64,000 bases of DNA, taken from positions 812,827 through 876,826 of the forward strand of contig CAADRB010000027.1 in the NCBI GenBank assembly GCA_900708905.1, given 5' to 3'. The translations under genes and the position numbers were made by a program. The DNA is from Hymenolepis diminuta (taxonomy: Eukaryota; Platyhelminthes; Cestoda; Cyclophyllidea; Hymenolepididae). How positions within the stretch are numbered: position 1 is the stretch's first letter; every line of letters begins with the position of its first letter. Below the pieces are notes generated by a model that saw only the letters and a program-made list of their open reading frames with translations, was not told the origin of the DNA and did not search any database. Shown here one piece after another: positions 48,410 through 62,500 of the stretch.

Positions 48410-48860
48410 AGGCTTTCCTTATTATAATTTTTGGCCACCTTAATACAAAAAAAGTTGTACAATTTCTTAACTACGGGAAGTAACTGATCTCGGATAACAG
48501 TAAGTCCAACTACTGAATAAGAGGAGAGCATAAAAGGAGGAGAGATAGAGAGAGCCCAACTTCATTTCATTATTGCACTCGAATTGTACACGACTTACCA
48601 AAGAGGCAGTTCACGTCCCAGGATTTAAATTTCATGATTCATTCCTTGGATTGCAGTAAACGCTTGTCTTCGACGTTCAATGCTTATAGAGCGGCATTAT
48701 TTAATGATGAATGGTCGGTCTTGTTACTTACATTTTTCTCTTCTATCGGTTGAGAAGGTAAATGGTCCCATGAGGTACTCCGCAGTTTAATGCTTTACCA
48801 TAGCAAAGATGAGTTACTCTTTATTAATCGCATTTTCTATACACCCGTGGTGTCTCTTCA
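48410..48860 (+). repeat. Dispersed repeat, family C, copy 2 (one arm of inverted pair)
   Basis: Its reverse complement matches 59140-59590 closely. Exact shared stretches include AACTACGGGAAGTAACTGAT, CTCGGATAACAGTAAGTCCA, GGATTTAAATTTCATGATTC, ATTCCTTGGATTGCAGTAAA and CGCTTGTCTTCGACGTTCAA. Similarity fades at both ends. No open frame runs through it. Confidence 0.85.
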
Positions 48861-49934
48861 GTAGTGTACCAGACTAGAAACAAGGATTTTCTTCTGAGTA
48901 GCAGTGAATTTTTGACATTTTCTTTCACGAAGACAGCATTGAAGTTACAATTTCTTTCAATTTATTTGTTTCAAAAGAGGCCATTTACGGAGTAAATGTT
49001 TGGCAGTATAGTAACCATGCCATTTTAATAAACACGTTTTAGTTACTTCTGTGTGTATTTGATGTTGGACAAGGTAATGGGGGGAGGAGACAAGTCTAAT
49101 AGGGAGGTGGTTGAATAAGGTTACCAGGTGACATCATTCTGCTCCCCCAACCCCCCACCCTCATCATCTAACTGTGATCAATACACCTACACACCCGTTC
49201 TACCGAAATTCTGTAGGCAGCTCACTTGTTGAACCATGCAAAAGTGGTTGGCATTGCTGTTGTAATAGCATCACAGACAAGTCGATTCTTGTTTGGTCGC
49301 CTTTCTACTTAAAACTTGTCGACTTATTCAGTGCTTAGGTTTATCTCTCCATCTCTTGCTGAGTTCTGCTAAAGTTAACAAGAGGGAATATACACTTAGA
49401 CTGACCTAACCTCGTTTTCGCCGAGCATGGTAAAGTCCTTAAGCCTGAAATTGAGAAACTTTCTTCATTCGACCTAAACAGCTAATATCCGACATTTTTG
49501 GGAGAGATCCTTGGATTAATGTCAGAATTTGCTGATATATTACTTAAGGAAAGTTAAAAAATAAGAAAAACTTGATGATCTTACTCTAATTGACTTCAGG
49601 TTTCTCATGTTGGGCCGAAAATATTTGTTATGTCTGCTATGTTATTACACGGGTCAGATTATCAACAAAAACATGAAATGGCGTCTATTGAGAAGAAAAG
49701 TGTTTATTATTAATTCCAGTTTCAGGTCATAGTAAAAGAAAACTAAGATTTCGTAGGCAAACTGTAAAATCCGCCATTTTAAAATGCGTTGGTGTCGCGG
49801 AGGGTAAACGTACAAGTCTGCTCTCTCTGAGTTAATGGGTTTAGAATGTGTCAGCGCATATGTAGTAGTCAGAAAGGATAACTGCACTAAGTAATACCTT
49901 TCAAATATTTGACGACATAATGAAAGCTGCCTAA

Positions 49935-50100
49935 TCAGAGAGGCACTAGGAATACGAGTGTCCGAAATCGGTCAGGGGTTATGGGTTCGATGTCCATCGG
50001 CGCACTTCCAATTAGCAGAATGCCTTAAGTCTAAATAAGGGTGGTAGAAGCACAATTGTTCATAGGAAGAGGCTTCATGATGCTATCCTTTTGTTTAATT
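49935..50100 (+). repeat. tRNA-derived SINE-like repeat, family A, copy 4
   Basis: Carries the best tRNA-like head: GGGTTCGATGTCC (B-box) preceded by a decayed A-box. It is followed by AGCAGAATGCC, TTAAGTCTAAATAAG, GGTGG and AGAGGCTTCATGATG, matching 8150-8320. Confidence 0.6.
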
Positions 50101-50109
50101 GAGCACTTG

Positions 50110-53100
50110 AAAATCCTTTCCCAAAATGAGATTGGAAATCGGTTGTAATATGTGCAGATAAGAATCCTGGACTTTCCTTAGGTTCCGTTTCTGTGTATAG
50201 AAATATTAGTGCTTCCTCTATCTTATTAGATTATTGAGTTCAATCTGGGTACAGTTTGAAAGTACATGTGGTTTAATTAAATAAATACTGGCTTCTCGTA
50301 GACTATTATTCCCGGACGCGTAAAGGAATATGCATTCAGAAAAGCGTTAGATTAGAGCAGGTGCAGATCGTATGTCTCTAGCCTAAAAGCATTCACTTGA
50401 GTGGATGACCAAGCCTTAGATACAATAGCTCCTTTGGAGTAAGTCGAGGTACTAGAAGTCGATATTTCAAAATTCCTTTCATGGGAATATAAAAAACTTG
50501 TCAACTTATCAATTAAGGATCATTCATCCGGACATTTCGCTTATCCAATAGGAACGATTAACGGCTGCGATGAGATCGTTGTCGAATTTCGATCGACGCA
50601 GAATGAAAATATTTAAGCAGACATGAAGTTCTCATAAAATAAGCTTATCAGAATGAGCCTTTGATGTCATACTAACCGATATATTTGCTAGAACAAGCTA
50701 GTGCACCGCTATGGTCATCGCCTGTCTGGAATGCTTGCAATATGAATCGCACAAAAATTAAGTAGATTCCAAAGGCCTAATAAATCAATTTCTTTCACTC
50801 TAGTATGAAACACACGCGCTTACACGAAGCAGGAGGCGCGTACGCACCGACACGAAATTGATTGGCTGAAGTACTGAAAGGGATCCAATTAAAACAAGCA
50901 TACACTTATGCACCACGTATAAAATGCAGTTGACGCGAATTTAAAATTCCATTCAATTCACATTCAAAACGTGGCATTATGCGGGTGCCAACAGAGCAGG
51001 AAAAGAATAAGTGAATTATAGGGGACAGTAAATCAATATCTCTTTTATCTCAATGGAAGCAACGAGAGTTGGGTAGTCGTTGCATTTCCACACTGCCACG
51101 CGACAGTTCGTGGCCTGCTTGATTTGTGAAAATGCACCAACTATCTGACATCTCGATGCTATTAGCACCAGGAAATGCTTTCTTTCTTTAAAATGCTGCT
51201 CAGAGATAATGGGCAGAAAGTGCCTTTTACAAACTGTTGCTCAAAATCCAGGTATCCATTTGGAGATTGTAAATGCATTTTCTGGCCCGTAACCTTGAGC
51301 ACCTGAACGACTCATCAGATATTTCCTATTTTGTTCAATTATTCATTTTCTTTCATCTGGTAATTCAATCTTTAAAAGAAAAACAGAAATCTTTAGTTAT
51401 CGACCGAAATGAAAATGTAAGTTAAAGGACTTAAAACATATTTATGCTAGATAAATAAATAAATGTGTATATATTTTTATAAATTAATTTTATTTCTTTG
51501 AATGCTTTAAAAACTGAAGTTTATAAAAGCTGGTTAAATCTTGATTAATCATTACTGTTAAACGTCCCGCTATTTGTTAATATCATTGTGTTGCCAAGAC
51601 TGATGACCCCAACTTTTGATGTTTATCCATGATTCAGTTATATGAAATGTTGACCTATTTATTTCTATTTCTAAGTTGAAAATTCGATAATCATATTCAC
51701 CGATACTTTATTTGAACTTTATATTGTATATTTTATTATATTAATGATTACTTTTGTTCCATTGAAAGAATACATTACCCCTTTCAGATACTTATACACC
51801 GATTACTCTGGATGATTTTCTAATTGAACGAATCAATTTCACCTCCTGATTTCAAATTATGGATTTATCAACTTTAAGATTTATTTATCTCCACTTTGAT
51901 TTCGTTTCAATAAACCTCTGATTGATTATATTTTGTTTTAATCGATTGTGATTAAATATCTTAGAGTTATTTAACGCGCTGGTTATTCGGTGAATTATAA
52001 CAATGTATTAATTTTGGCATAAATCAATAATGGAGATCTTGAATCAGCCAATGGTCATTTATATTGATCAATTAGTTTCGACGTTAACTTTCATCATGGA
52101 AGTAATAATATCCGGTAAATGAAAGTGGGTACGGAAATGTTTGTTTTGATACTATTGAAAATTGTACATGTCTATATCATTAAAAAAGCCGTCAATCATT
52201 ATTTAAGAATAAATATAATAATTAAAAGTATTCTAATATTTAGCAATATTCTGTTTTATTCATTTAGTCGTCCTGTGTCGAAAGCATTCGTAAATGACCT
52301 TATAGATTGTTAAGAGTACTTAATTGAAAGAAAAATTCAAAATTGACTGAACAGATATTCAATAAATATGTTTCCAGTTTTGTGCAAATCCAGAATAAGA
52401 GGCATTGAATTATATTCAATAATTAAATGGCCTCATTAAATACGTATTGATTAAAATATATTGTCAGGAGTTATCGGTGGTATCTAGAACTAGCCTCGCA
52501 ATCAAATTTCAAGATAAGTTAAGGTAACCAAATTCAGTAGATAGTCCACTTAGATGATCACACACTATATATAAACCAGAATTAGCGGTGATTATGTTTA
52601 AATCATGAGAAAGTGCTGTACTTTTGAATATACCTGAGAACTTGAACACACATTTTAGGTCAAGGAATGAGAAATTTCACTACGATGAACTTAAATCTGC
52701 TGGAATGATCAAATATATACATATTCATTCTGCTCAGCATTAACAAGAAAAAGACGTTCACTAAATCGAACCCTGCAAGAACGAAAATCCACCTCGGACT
52801 GAGGCTCTCTTTTGTGGTCAAAATATTAAATATCGATATTCATTAGAGAAATAGTATTCCTCTATTTTTCACTTCGATAAAAAAATTATTTTAAATTGTC
52901 TAACGGAACTTTTTTGGCAATAAAATAATCTCTGAGGGATATAATGATGATTGGTAGGTTATTTATCAAGAAGGACTTACTCAGAGGAGATTTAGAATGG
53001 CTTTTCTCAACTAAATTTAGGTCATTTTGTTTATTTGAAATTTAATAATAACTTTATGAACATTTGTCAACAAAAGATTAGTTCCAGTCGAACTAATATA

Positions 53101-55500
53101 AATGATAATTTCTTAATTCAAATTTCATCATATTAACATTTTTAAAAGAAATACCAAAAGAGGAAGTACGAAACAAATCCAATACAATAGACAATGTGTT
53201 GCCTCCTTTGGTACTGTTTATCTCATAAGCACCAAATGAGAGAACATGAAGATCAAGAAATCTCGAACGACCGAGGAAGGAGCATATTATCATATGCGCT
53301 ATACCATATCACTTGGCAGGATGCCTACTGCAGAAATTTCCAATATTTTACGTCTCCATCGTCGTTTTTGAGTACATTTTTCAGTAATTGGAGGTTTAGC
53401 TTTTGAATTTCTTGTCTGTATTAGCCCGTTTGGATTTTGAGAAATTTTAAATTTTTCTGAGTCTGAATTGAGCACAATTTTCACATTTTTAATTAGTCAT
53501 ATTGTCTCTATAAATAATCTGACGAAATTAGTTGAAAGTGAAATATTTCGGGTCTAGCATGAGGTGAGGTTATGTCAAGTCCATTTCATATTTTTGATAG
53601 TTGCAAAATGACAAATTATTACCACTGATATCACGCTTATTTTAACTTTGTTTTAAATGCACAGAGTTATATTTTCAGACCTCAAGCACTTTTTAGGTTA
53701 TATTCTAAAATAATCGTAAAAGTTCAAGTACAACAAACTTTGAATTATTTCAAATTCAAACATCTATGCAGTGAATTGGCAGATGTATTTCCAAGCGCAT
53801 TCATGCATTGGTCGAAAGAGTGAAACAACCTACTGAAATACTTTAGAGTTTCTTTAAAAGAGAAGCCGGTATTTTCCATTAAAACTAATCTTCTCGGTAT
53901 TCTTTCACATTATGAGTGTAAGTGAGACTACATAAATTAACACTGAAAGCATGCTTTATTTTATAGAATGCTGATATTTTTTGATATTCGAAACATGACA
54001 ATATTCGCAGCAAACCTTCAACCACAGCACTAAATTAATAGGAAAATAGTCATCTGACAAAAATAGGAAAGTTCTAAGTACCACTAGTCATCTGAACAAT
54101 CGGTTCATATGAAAATCTGCTGTATAATCCCTTTATACTTCTCAGATTTTGCATCACATAAGCACCCACTTATGAAATGTTAACCAGTAATCGGTTTTAA
54201 TTAATCTTCCTGATGAATTGGTTGGATACTTATCAATTCAAAGTCTACATTGGAAGTGTGCTATTTCTTATCGCAGATTCACCCGCAAACTCCCCGCATG
54301 TAATAAAACTAAGTACGCTGAAGTGCGCGCAAATGGGAAGAGATTCGTATAGGACCGGACAAATTTCAACACATTTGACCAATCACATAAACAGCATTGG
54401 GACACTGTAAAGATTCCCTCACTCCGCGTCTTTGTGATAGGCTAGTTATGCCCACATCAGCATGTTGTGCCCGTTAATGCGTTAATAAATACACAAAGGT
54501 AAATTATATTATTTTAAGGGTAAAGTATTGAAATCATGTTTTGGCTTTGACTATCTTAATAATTATTTGCCCTTTCGCTCATTAATTATCATGCGCGAGA
54601 AGTAAAATATGTTTCTATCAGAAAAAGGTACCTATAAAAAACTAGTGAACTCTTCAAATCCACTATCGTAAGATCTGAATATTATATAAAATGGCAGTTA
54701 GGGCAATTCCACTAGTGGTCTACATGAATCACTGATTTGATTAAAATATTATCTTAATATAGTAAGTTTTATCCAAACCCTAAGAACGGGTGTACTATAC
54801 CGCTGACTCGACGTTACTGCCTAGCTGATCCATTGGTGTATGAATGGACAATGGAATGAATGAATCTCGGTTAAATCTGTTAGGCTAAATCATATATGCA
54901 CGTATTATACTGCTGGTATCTTTTCATTAAAAGAATAAAATATGATAGCCTCAAATTGAAGCTTATGTCGACTAATAGTTCGCCAATTTATGGAATGAAT
55001 TGGTGCGACCATCCAGTTCTTTATCTCGTCTTTTCTAATATCAGACGAATTTGAACTGAATAACGAAAATGCAATTCGATAAAAACATTCGCCCAGGCGC
55101 CTCTACAGTTGAGATTTAACTGAATAGAACTCTCCAAAATGCTCGAGCCTTGAGAGTATTGTGGAGGAAACGGTATAAATTACAACTGGTGCTATATAGG
55201 AACCTTCAAGCTTCACAATCCGCTTCTCCTTTTACCAATAAATTTTTTCCGAAGGCTATTAGTGTTGCTGATATGACCTTTTGTTGTCGTGGGTTTGTTC
55301 AATGAAATGTAAATCAATTTTACAATCTGTCACTGTTCAAACAAAAACGATACATAAAAAGTGTTACAAATGGTTTATAAGCTCTAAACATTGTATCTCG
55401 GAATTTAACTTGAAAGGTTTAATTCATTTCATTGGATATCCAAATTAAGAAGCTTACCATGGTTCGAAAATAATTGTGAGAAATAGAGCACTGCCACCTC
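50110..55500. other. No gene seen
   Basis: Over 5 kb of A/T-rich sequence lying between the arms of the family C inverted pair. Frames at 52119-52313 and 53093-53484 overlap in both strands or are hydrophobic chance frames. I see no splice logic or domain. Confidence 0.45.
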
Positions 55501-55539
55501 ATTTTAACATAATCGCTTTCAGTTAAGGCAATCGTTACA

Positions 55540-55830
55540 AGTACACGAATCTAGGTTTGCACGTGTGCAAAAATTTGTGAATTTAGAGCTGTTGACGACG
55601 ACGATGCTAGTGATGATAGTGCACTACAACGGCGATACAAGCTATTGCCCTACCTTCAAGGTGTGTTTATATTAGAGAGAATGCGAGAGAGCCAGAGGCC
55701 TAATGCTAGTGCTAGAGAGAGGCAGAACAGAACGCTGGAACAGAGAGAGTAGGCATTATTGCTTTTCGCTTGTTTTGCACTGTGTAAGATGTGTGCAAGT
55801 CGACTGTGTGTATCTAAACAAAGATATCAC
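55540..55830. promoter_or_regulatory. G+C-richer patch with GAGAG and GTGTG motifs
   Basis: Contains GACGACGACGATG, repeated GAGAGAG and CTAGTGCTAG, and TGTGTGCAAGTCGACTGTGTG. Sharp contrast with its A/T-rich flanks and no open frame. GAGAG elements recruit GAGA-type factors in insects; whether that applies here is unknown. Confidence 0.2.
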
Positions 55831-57008
55831 CACATTTTCTTATATCGATCGGTTACCACGGTGGTTTCGTTTTGGCAACTGATACGATATTGGTAAAGTA
55901 CACGCAGTGTGAACAACAACATTCACAATTTTAAGTTTTTTCACGATTGAGGAGGATTAAGCGAACTAAAATGATCATATGACATTGAACATCTGGTATA
56001 AAGGAAATGATACGTTTAAATTATAGTATTATTCATATAATTACATATTGAGTAAATGTATACCATTACTTGAAATTGTACAAGCGTTTGTTGTGTGTCC
56101 CTTTACTTCAATCTTGGAACTTCTATAAAATCAGAATTTTCATTCTATTTGCTCCCCCATGATCAGTTCTAATGTACATCGATAATTATTTTCACCACTC
56201 AGTACTTACTGCTGGATTTCGAACCATTTGATATGGAAGATACTATAAAAGTTACTTCCTTTTTGAAGATTGCGTGAATTTAAAATCGACAAGTGTGAAT
56301 TCACTGATCTCACATTAACATAAATGAAAACATTTATGCATGAACTCAGAACTAAAGAAAGTTCCTACTTTCCGGTTTTATTGATGAATCTTCATGGGTT
56401 TGGGTTTTATTTTTACCAATAAAATCGGAAGCAAATATAATCCTCTATCATTTTTATTCTTCGTATTCCATTTTTTTCCATTTATCATATATCACATACA
56501 TACCATATTTTCTATATCATTTCGCATTTTTTGGAATTTTTTATCTAGCGGTAATTGTAATTATTCAATCTAACCACTTTCTCAATGTTTGTGGACACTC
56601 AGGTGGAAGAGACCTTTTATCCTCCTTTCTGGCTCACCCATAAAAATGCCCAAGAAATCGCAGACAAAAATGCCAACCTTGAGAAAGAAAAGCTATCTCA
56701 TAGCAGCTACAACACGGATGTCATGAATGGAATAAAACCTTATTAGCATTTTGTAGGTCATGAAATAATTGAAAATTCATGTCAGTTGTCCCAGACCAAA
56801 CAATTTCACCAGATAAATTTCAGATATCTAACAATTGTTAGTAGAAGTCAGCTGGTAAATTTATACTTATATGACGAAGCCATATTTCACTCTGCCCAGA
56901 CTATTTCCATTAACTATTGAGCATGATAAGTAAACTTTCGACGAGTTCAAGGCCAAAGCTTACATCTGCCAAGTCAGATGCATATTTAGCATACAGAAGG
57001 ATAAACCG

Positions 57009-57085
57009 CATTGATTAAAACTGATCAAAGGAGTGGCGACAGAATGCGAGTTTCTCATTTAAAAGGCTCCAAGATGTTACATCAC
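57009..57085 (+). repeat. tRNA-derived SINE-like repeat, family A, copy 5 (3' part)
   Basis: GCATTGATTAAAACTG, GAGTGGCGACAGAA, GAGTTTCTCATT and AGGCTCCAAGATG align with the 3' half of the copy at 8150-8320. Confidence 0.5.
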
Positions 57086-57879
57086 GACGAGTATTGAAAA
57101 AAAAGCTTCTTCTGAAATGGTTGGAGATAAATTAAAATTCATTTGGTTCCTAAATTATAAAATCAAAACTAGTTCTATGTCATCATTCCAGGAAGTTCAA
57201 ATTGAAGTCAGATAAGTACTGAGAGACTCGACTATCCTTGCCGTAGGAAATAAAGTATGAAGAAAGATGTCTGAAATCACTCTCAATAGAGTGGAGATTA
57301 AGCTAGAAGACATCCATCTCCTGGATTTAATTAATAGTAATTTGTAATTTTTTAAAGACGAGATTGAAGCCGAACGTTATTCGCAGTTTATATCAATGCA
57401 AAAAGTAATTTTTCATGAGCTTATAATTGGCAGGTGAGCATCGAGGTAAACTTTAATTTCGTACTGAAGGTCAATTTCAAATGGTTTGAAAAGTTATCTC
57501 AGACTCGATTCGACATCTCAGTCAGACATTCTAATCAGAATTTTAAGACATTATGCGAATCTCAGACTCCTGTCCCGTTCCACTCTCATCCCATTTTATT
57601 AAATTTTGTGTATTTCAGAGTCCATACATTACTCATAGACTTTGACAATCACCAGCAAATAAAATTGAAACTTCTTACCACTTACAATCTCTAAATTTCG
57701 ATAGCTGTGTTCCTTCGATGAAATTTATTATAAATGAACAAACACTATAGAAAAATGGTATTTCGATCCGAAATTGAATTACTCCTAACAGAAAAATGAG
57801 GTCATCATCAACTGTCAAAGCTAGGCAATACCGGTGAAATTAGCTTCATCAATCCACGGTTCATATAAAGTATGTCCTC

Positions 57880-58390
57880 TTTGTACGTGTACTGTGCACT
57901 AGCGATCAATCGATAAGACCATGTGTGTATACATGTGGGCTAGTGTGCAGTAGTGTTTATTTCATCACCAAACCGAGGCGCAAGCACACACTCAGTAACC
58001 TACCCCCACCCAAATCGCAAACGCATCGTGGATCCGTGCGCACGTGCAGGTCGTTTGATTTGGGAGCATTCCGCACGCAAAATAACAAGCGTTCTCGCTT
58101 ACGCATATTGAGAGAGAGAGCGCAGGGGCGTATAGTGGAGAGCGAAGAGTTGTGTGGAGATATTTGCATAGTGACGGCCCACATATTCAAGCACAAAAAG
58201 ACACTGAGAAGTAGTGCCAAATGTTGCGTGCTGGGCTCATTGCACATTTGAGTGAGTGCGCGTGTGCAAATACGCCTATGTCAACATTAGAGTGATCTAT
58301 TTAATTAACGCACATTCGAATGTAATGCAATTATTTTGCGCTGTTTCGCATGCGCGAGGTTGCGACATCACGAAATCATATTAATTGAAA
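57880..58390. promoter_or_regulatory. CpG-rich patch
   Basis: Rich in CpG and GCGCACGTGC-type palindromes, with GAGAGAGAG. Frames of 108 codons (plus, 57925-58251) and 96 codons (minus, 57957-58247) overlap completely. This is what G+C-rich sequence gives by lack of stops; neither has a recognisable domain. It could be a promoter, an untranslated first exon or a regulatory element. Confidence 0.25.
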
Positions 58391-59128
58391 AAGAGGGTAG
58401 TATAAAGGAAGTTAATGAGTCATACTATCCACATATTAAATGAATATTTTAGTTACTTGCTTAAATGTAGATAAAAGTGTGTATAAACCCATATATTTTG
58501 ATATCATGTGAAATAAATTCTATTTATCGGTTTAAACTTAGCTCTCGTAAACAAAATTTGTTTTAGTGCAACCTTTATCTACCTGAAGGTACAAATCATT
58601 TAAGATGGGCATAATATTTGTTGCTTTCTAATTTGATAATTTTCAAAGAAAAAAAATATTTCAAATTTAATTTTTAATCTTTGCGGCAATGATTAGATGA
58701 TGGAGTTGCACGGATCATATAAAATGTACTTTTTAGTTCACTCGTATCAAAAGTATGACTAGAACAGGGGAGTGTAAAGCTTACAATAAATCGTTGATTG
58801 AAAATAGGGGAAGTGGAATTACAACATTTCCGCCCTGAAATTGAGATTTATGCTTTATTGTCGTTATTTAAAAGTGCTTCGTAGTACTGGAAATTACATC
58901 TGAAGGTGATTGAGTGACAGCTACATTGGACGTCAATATTTTCTTAATCCGCATATCACATTCTAGTTAAAATTAGTCTAATAGCAAAAGAAAACTTGCA
59001 CTAAAATTTACCAGTTGAAGAGATTGGGTGGTGACGCCACTCCCATATTCAAAGCTGTTGAGTTATTGGTTCGGATAAGTTCAAAATCGTGGCTAGTGAA
59101 ATTCAGCTTAATTTAATTCAACTCAATT

Positions 59129-59146
59129 AATAATAATAATAATAGC
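59129..59146. repeat. (AAT)n microsatellite
   Basis: About six AAT units, at the edge of the family C copy. Confidence 0.85.
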
Positions 59147-59590
59147 GATGAAAGGAAAATTTTTAGCAAACTCATCTCCGCTATATTACAATTGCGAACT
59201 GCTGAATGTCATGTCAGAGCATTTGCATTCTCAACCGATAGAAGGAGAAAGTGTAGACAGCAAGATCGACCATTCATCATTAAATAATGCCGCTCTATAA
59301 GCATTGAACGTCGAAGACAAGCGTTTACTGCAATCCAAGGAATGAATCATGAAATTTAAATCCTGGGACGTGAACTGCCTCTTTGGTAAGTCGTGTACAA
59401 TTCGAGTGCAATAATGAAATGAAGTTGGGCTCTTTAATACTTTGACGTTGCTCTCTCTATCTCTCCTCCTCTTATGCTCTCCTCTTATTCAGTAGCTGGA
59501 CTTACTGTTATCCGAGATCAGTTACTTCCCGTAGTTAAAAAATTGAACAATTTTTTGTATCCTAGTGAAAAATAATAATGGTAATAATAT
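59140..59590 (-). repeat. Dispersed repeat, family C, copy 3 (other arm of inverted pair)
   Basis: Reverse complement of 48410-48860, with a conserved core of about 300 bases (59245-59555) and weaker similarity on both flanks. Confidence 0.85.
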
Positions 59591-59599
59591 GGCTATTTA

Positions 59600-62500
59600 C
59601 TCATAAAGATAACGAGAAAGACAAATGATTGCAGAAATATAGTAGAGAGATATGGTCTTCTTGATATTTACTTTTTCACCACTCAGCTTAGAAGAATATA
59701 CAATGCGACCATTTAAAAAGAGACTTGCATTGAAACTAATGTCAACTATGAGGATGACATTCTAATATGCAGCGTTTCCACGAATCTTATATTTTATAAT
59801 TTTCAAAGCAACCGGAAATTAGTTCTATAAATCCTTGTAGATCATGTTGTCTGAAGAAGAGTGATCATGTCGGTGGTACAAAAGCATTGATTTTTTACAA
59901 CGAATATTTGCTTACATTTGTCAGATTTACACTTCACTGATTTGCAAGATTTCCCCTGAGGTGGAGATTTACGCTTTTAGAGACGGCAATCAACATTGTC
60001 CGTTGTTTAAACCATGGCACTTCAGTCAAAAAAATACTTTCTTGGCGTCTCCCCTGAATTATGTCTTCGAATAAGTTTTCATTCTAATTCTCCTTGATAC
60101 CTGATGACTCAAATGAAGTTTTAGGGTAGAAAACCAGGGGACAAACTTCATTGCTAAACTTAAGACATTATTTTTGCTTTACATTGGGCGACTCAAAACA
60201 ATTCCTCAAGCAGTCAGTTTTCAGAATGGTGCATGATAAAATTACTTGAGTTCATTTGATGTCAAACATGCAATTTCAACCAACTTTTATGGAATACCAA
60301 TAGAGCTACGGTGGATTCATTAACTTAGTCTGAGTAAAATCAATCGGAAATATACGTTAATTTTCTAACCCAAACGCACGAGTGGCCAAAGGCTGGTTTG
60401 GTTCTGTTACGTGTTAACCAGGGACGGTATACGCATCGAGATAAAACTTGTTTATCTTAGACAAGAGATTTAAAACACCTTGATTGGGTCCTGTAATAGA
60501 AATATTTGTTCTAATACTTACCTGTCTTACATCTGTTTAATTAAATTTTATGGACAGTGATATCATTTCAACTCATTGCAATATGCGGTTTCACTATTCT
60601 GAACATGAACTGAAAAAACGGACAATGTCCATTTTAAAATCATTATCAATTTATAGCCCTTATATTCCTTTTAGCCAGGGTCATTTTTCTGACTTTACTG
60701 ATCGATTTAATTTAAGTAGCCCGATTGGCTGTAATAGAGTCGGCTATCCTAATTAGTTTCATTTTATCACATTCGAGTTGACTACAGGCTTCAAAAGGGA
60801 AACAATATCAGGAATAAATCAGGAATATGAGGGCTAAATCTTCTATCGCATTACATAAGCGCTTTTTTAATCACTTTGTGAATTGTCCAGAGGTAGCCAT
60901 GACAAGACAAAACATACGTTATTCTTCTTTGAAAAGCACTTTGAAACAGTAAAGTTGTCGAATAAGAGATGACGGGAGAGAATCCACTACCAGTTGAATA
61001 TGTAGTTCACATATCAAAAAGCTTGTTTTATTTGATTTTGTTGGATGTAGATGGCATACTTTATTTAATGAATGTAGTTCACTACGTCATTTTCTAATAT
61101 TCAGAAGTTCAAATTTCATGATCTGTCTTCTAATGCACTCGGTGAATTGCTATGAGCTTTAAGACTAGTTGATTGATTTCATTTTAGATGGACTGTAGTA
61201 AATTCTGTTTGTTAAAATCGCTGCTGGTTCCATCTACCTTCATCCAGTTGTATGTAGATAAAAATAAATCGTAGTGACATGACTAACCGCTAAAGTAAAT
61301 TGACCTGTCAATAAGCTATGATGAAAATTATCAAGTTCGAACACTAGGTTATTGCTCAGTGAATTATATTCTTTTTGAGAAAGTGGACAGCTCAATGCTG
61401 ACAAAATTCAAACAAAGTAAAACTGTTGAAGCCCCAACTTTCATTACATACTCTTTTCATATCTCTTACTTATTTGGCTCGCTTACTGTTCCCCTTATTA
61501 ATATGCTGTCAATTGATTAAAACCTGATAACTTGCATCTCTATGGCCAATAGCAATTTCGATAGTTGAAAAAATTTCAAAATTTTGCTTTTTTAATAAGC
61601 AAGACCAGCTAGATGATGCTAGCTAACAGGGTTTTGAAATCTAATTCCTTAAATTTTCAGTCAATTTAGAGAACCTTGATATCAAATATCTACGTATCTT
61701 ACCGATGATAAATGGTTCTTTACACACCCCGTTTCACAGAAAAGGTGAGACAGACGACTGAGAAAGAGAGAGGCAGCTGACAGCAGTAATTGCATTCCGA
61801 CAAAGGTGACAATCGAGTGTTTTTTCTAGGCACCTCTCTCTCTCTCTCTAATCTCGTTGTCAAAGTGATGATGTCATCCTATTAATCGTGTGTTTTACGG
61901 GTGAGACATATGAGGTGTTTTCGTTCATAATAGATGACAAAAGGACTAATTTCTTAAGGCCTTCTTTGGGTAGACAATTAAATTTTTATTCTCAGGGGTG
62001 GAGTCGGCGGAAGAATATTAATTAAAATATATAAAATGTGATATTTGTTTGAGTTTTTCACCATTTATTAATTTATCTAATTTTGAATTAGAAGTAGCTG
62101 GAAGTTTAGAAATTCGCTGAAGGTATTTTGAGGAATCAGGAAAAGAGGGGAACGTTATGGATACATTTGAGACATTTATAATAAATTTAAAATTTAAATG
62201 AGAAGTCTAGATGTCACGAGTCCATATTATATGTAACAATCATTTTCCCCTTACACATACTTTTTGGTTGTCAGTCAATTTCCGTTACAATTTATTAGCC
62301 TCCAAAGACAGCCCACAAATCTTAGAACCCGGTAGCAAGTCAATATGCAAGTATTCCAGTCCTTTAATCAATTTAGTGCGAAGTTCAGTGGCAACATGAT
62401 TAGTCCATATTAACAAATACATGATTAAAAATTAATTTACAATATTATTTTTAACTTCATTTTTATTCAGCAGTTTTTGTCAATTGTATATTTGCAGTGA

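Noticed and set aside
49935..50005. A functional tRNA gene
   Set aside because: Only A/B-box-like sequence is present, no cloverleaf could be drawn, and the segment is shared with other SINE copies.
51590..51630. CTGATGA motifs (also near 60107) as hammerhead ribozyme cores
   Set aside because: The GAAA core segment and pairing stems are not present at the required spacing.
57925..58251. 108-codon plus-strand and 96-codon minus-strand overlapping frames
   Set aside because: Both arise in a G+C-rich patch where stops are rare. No domain, splice sites or codon bias favours either.
59031..59060. Similarity to 37226-37260 (shared CACTCCCAT and CAAAG blocks)
   Set aside because: Too short, and the flanking sequences do not align.
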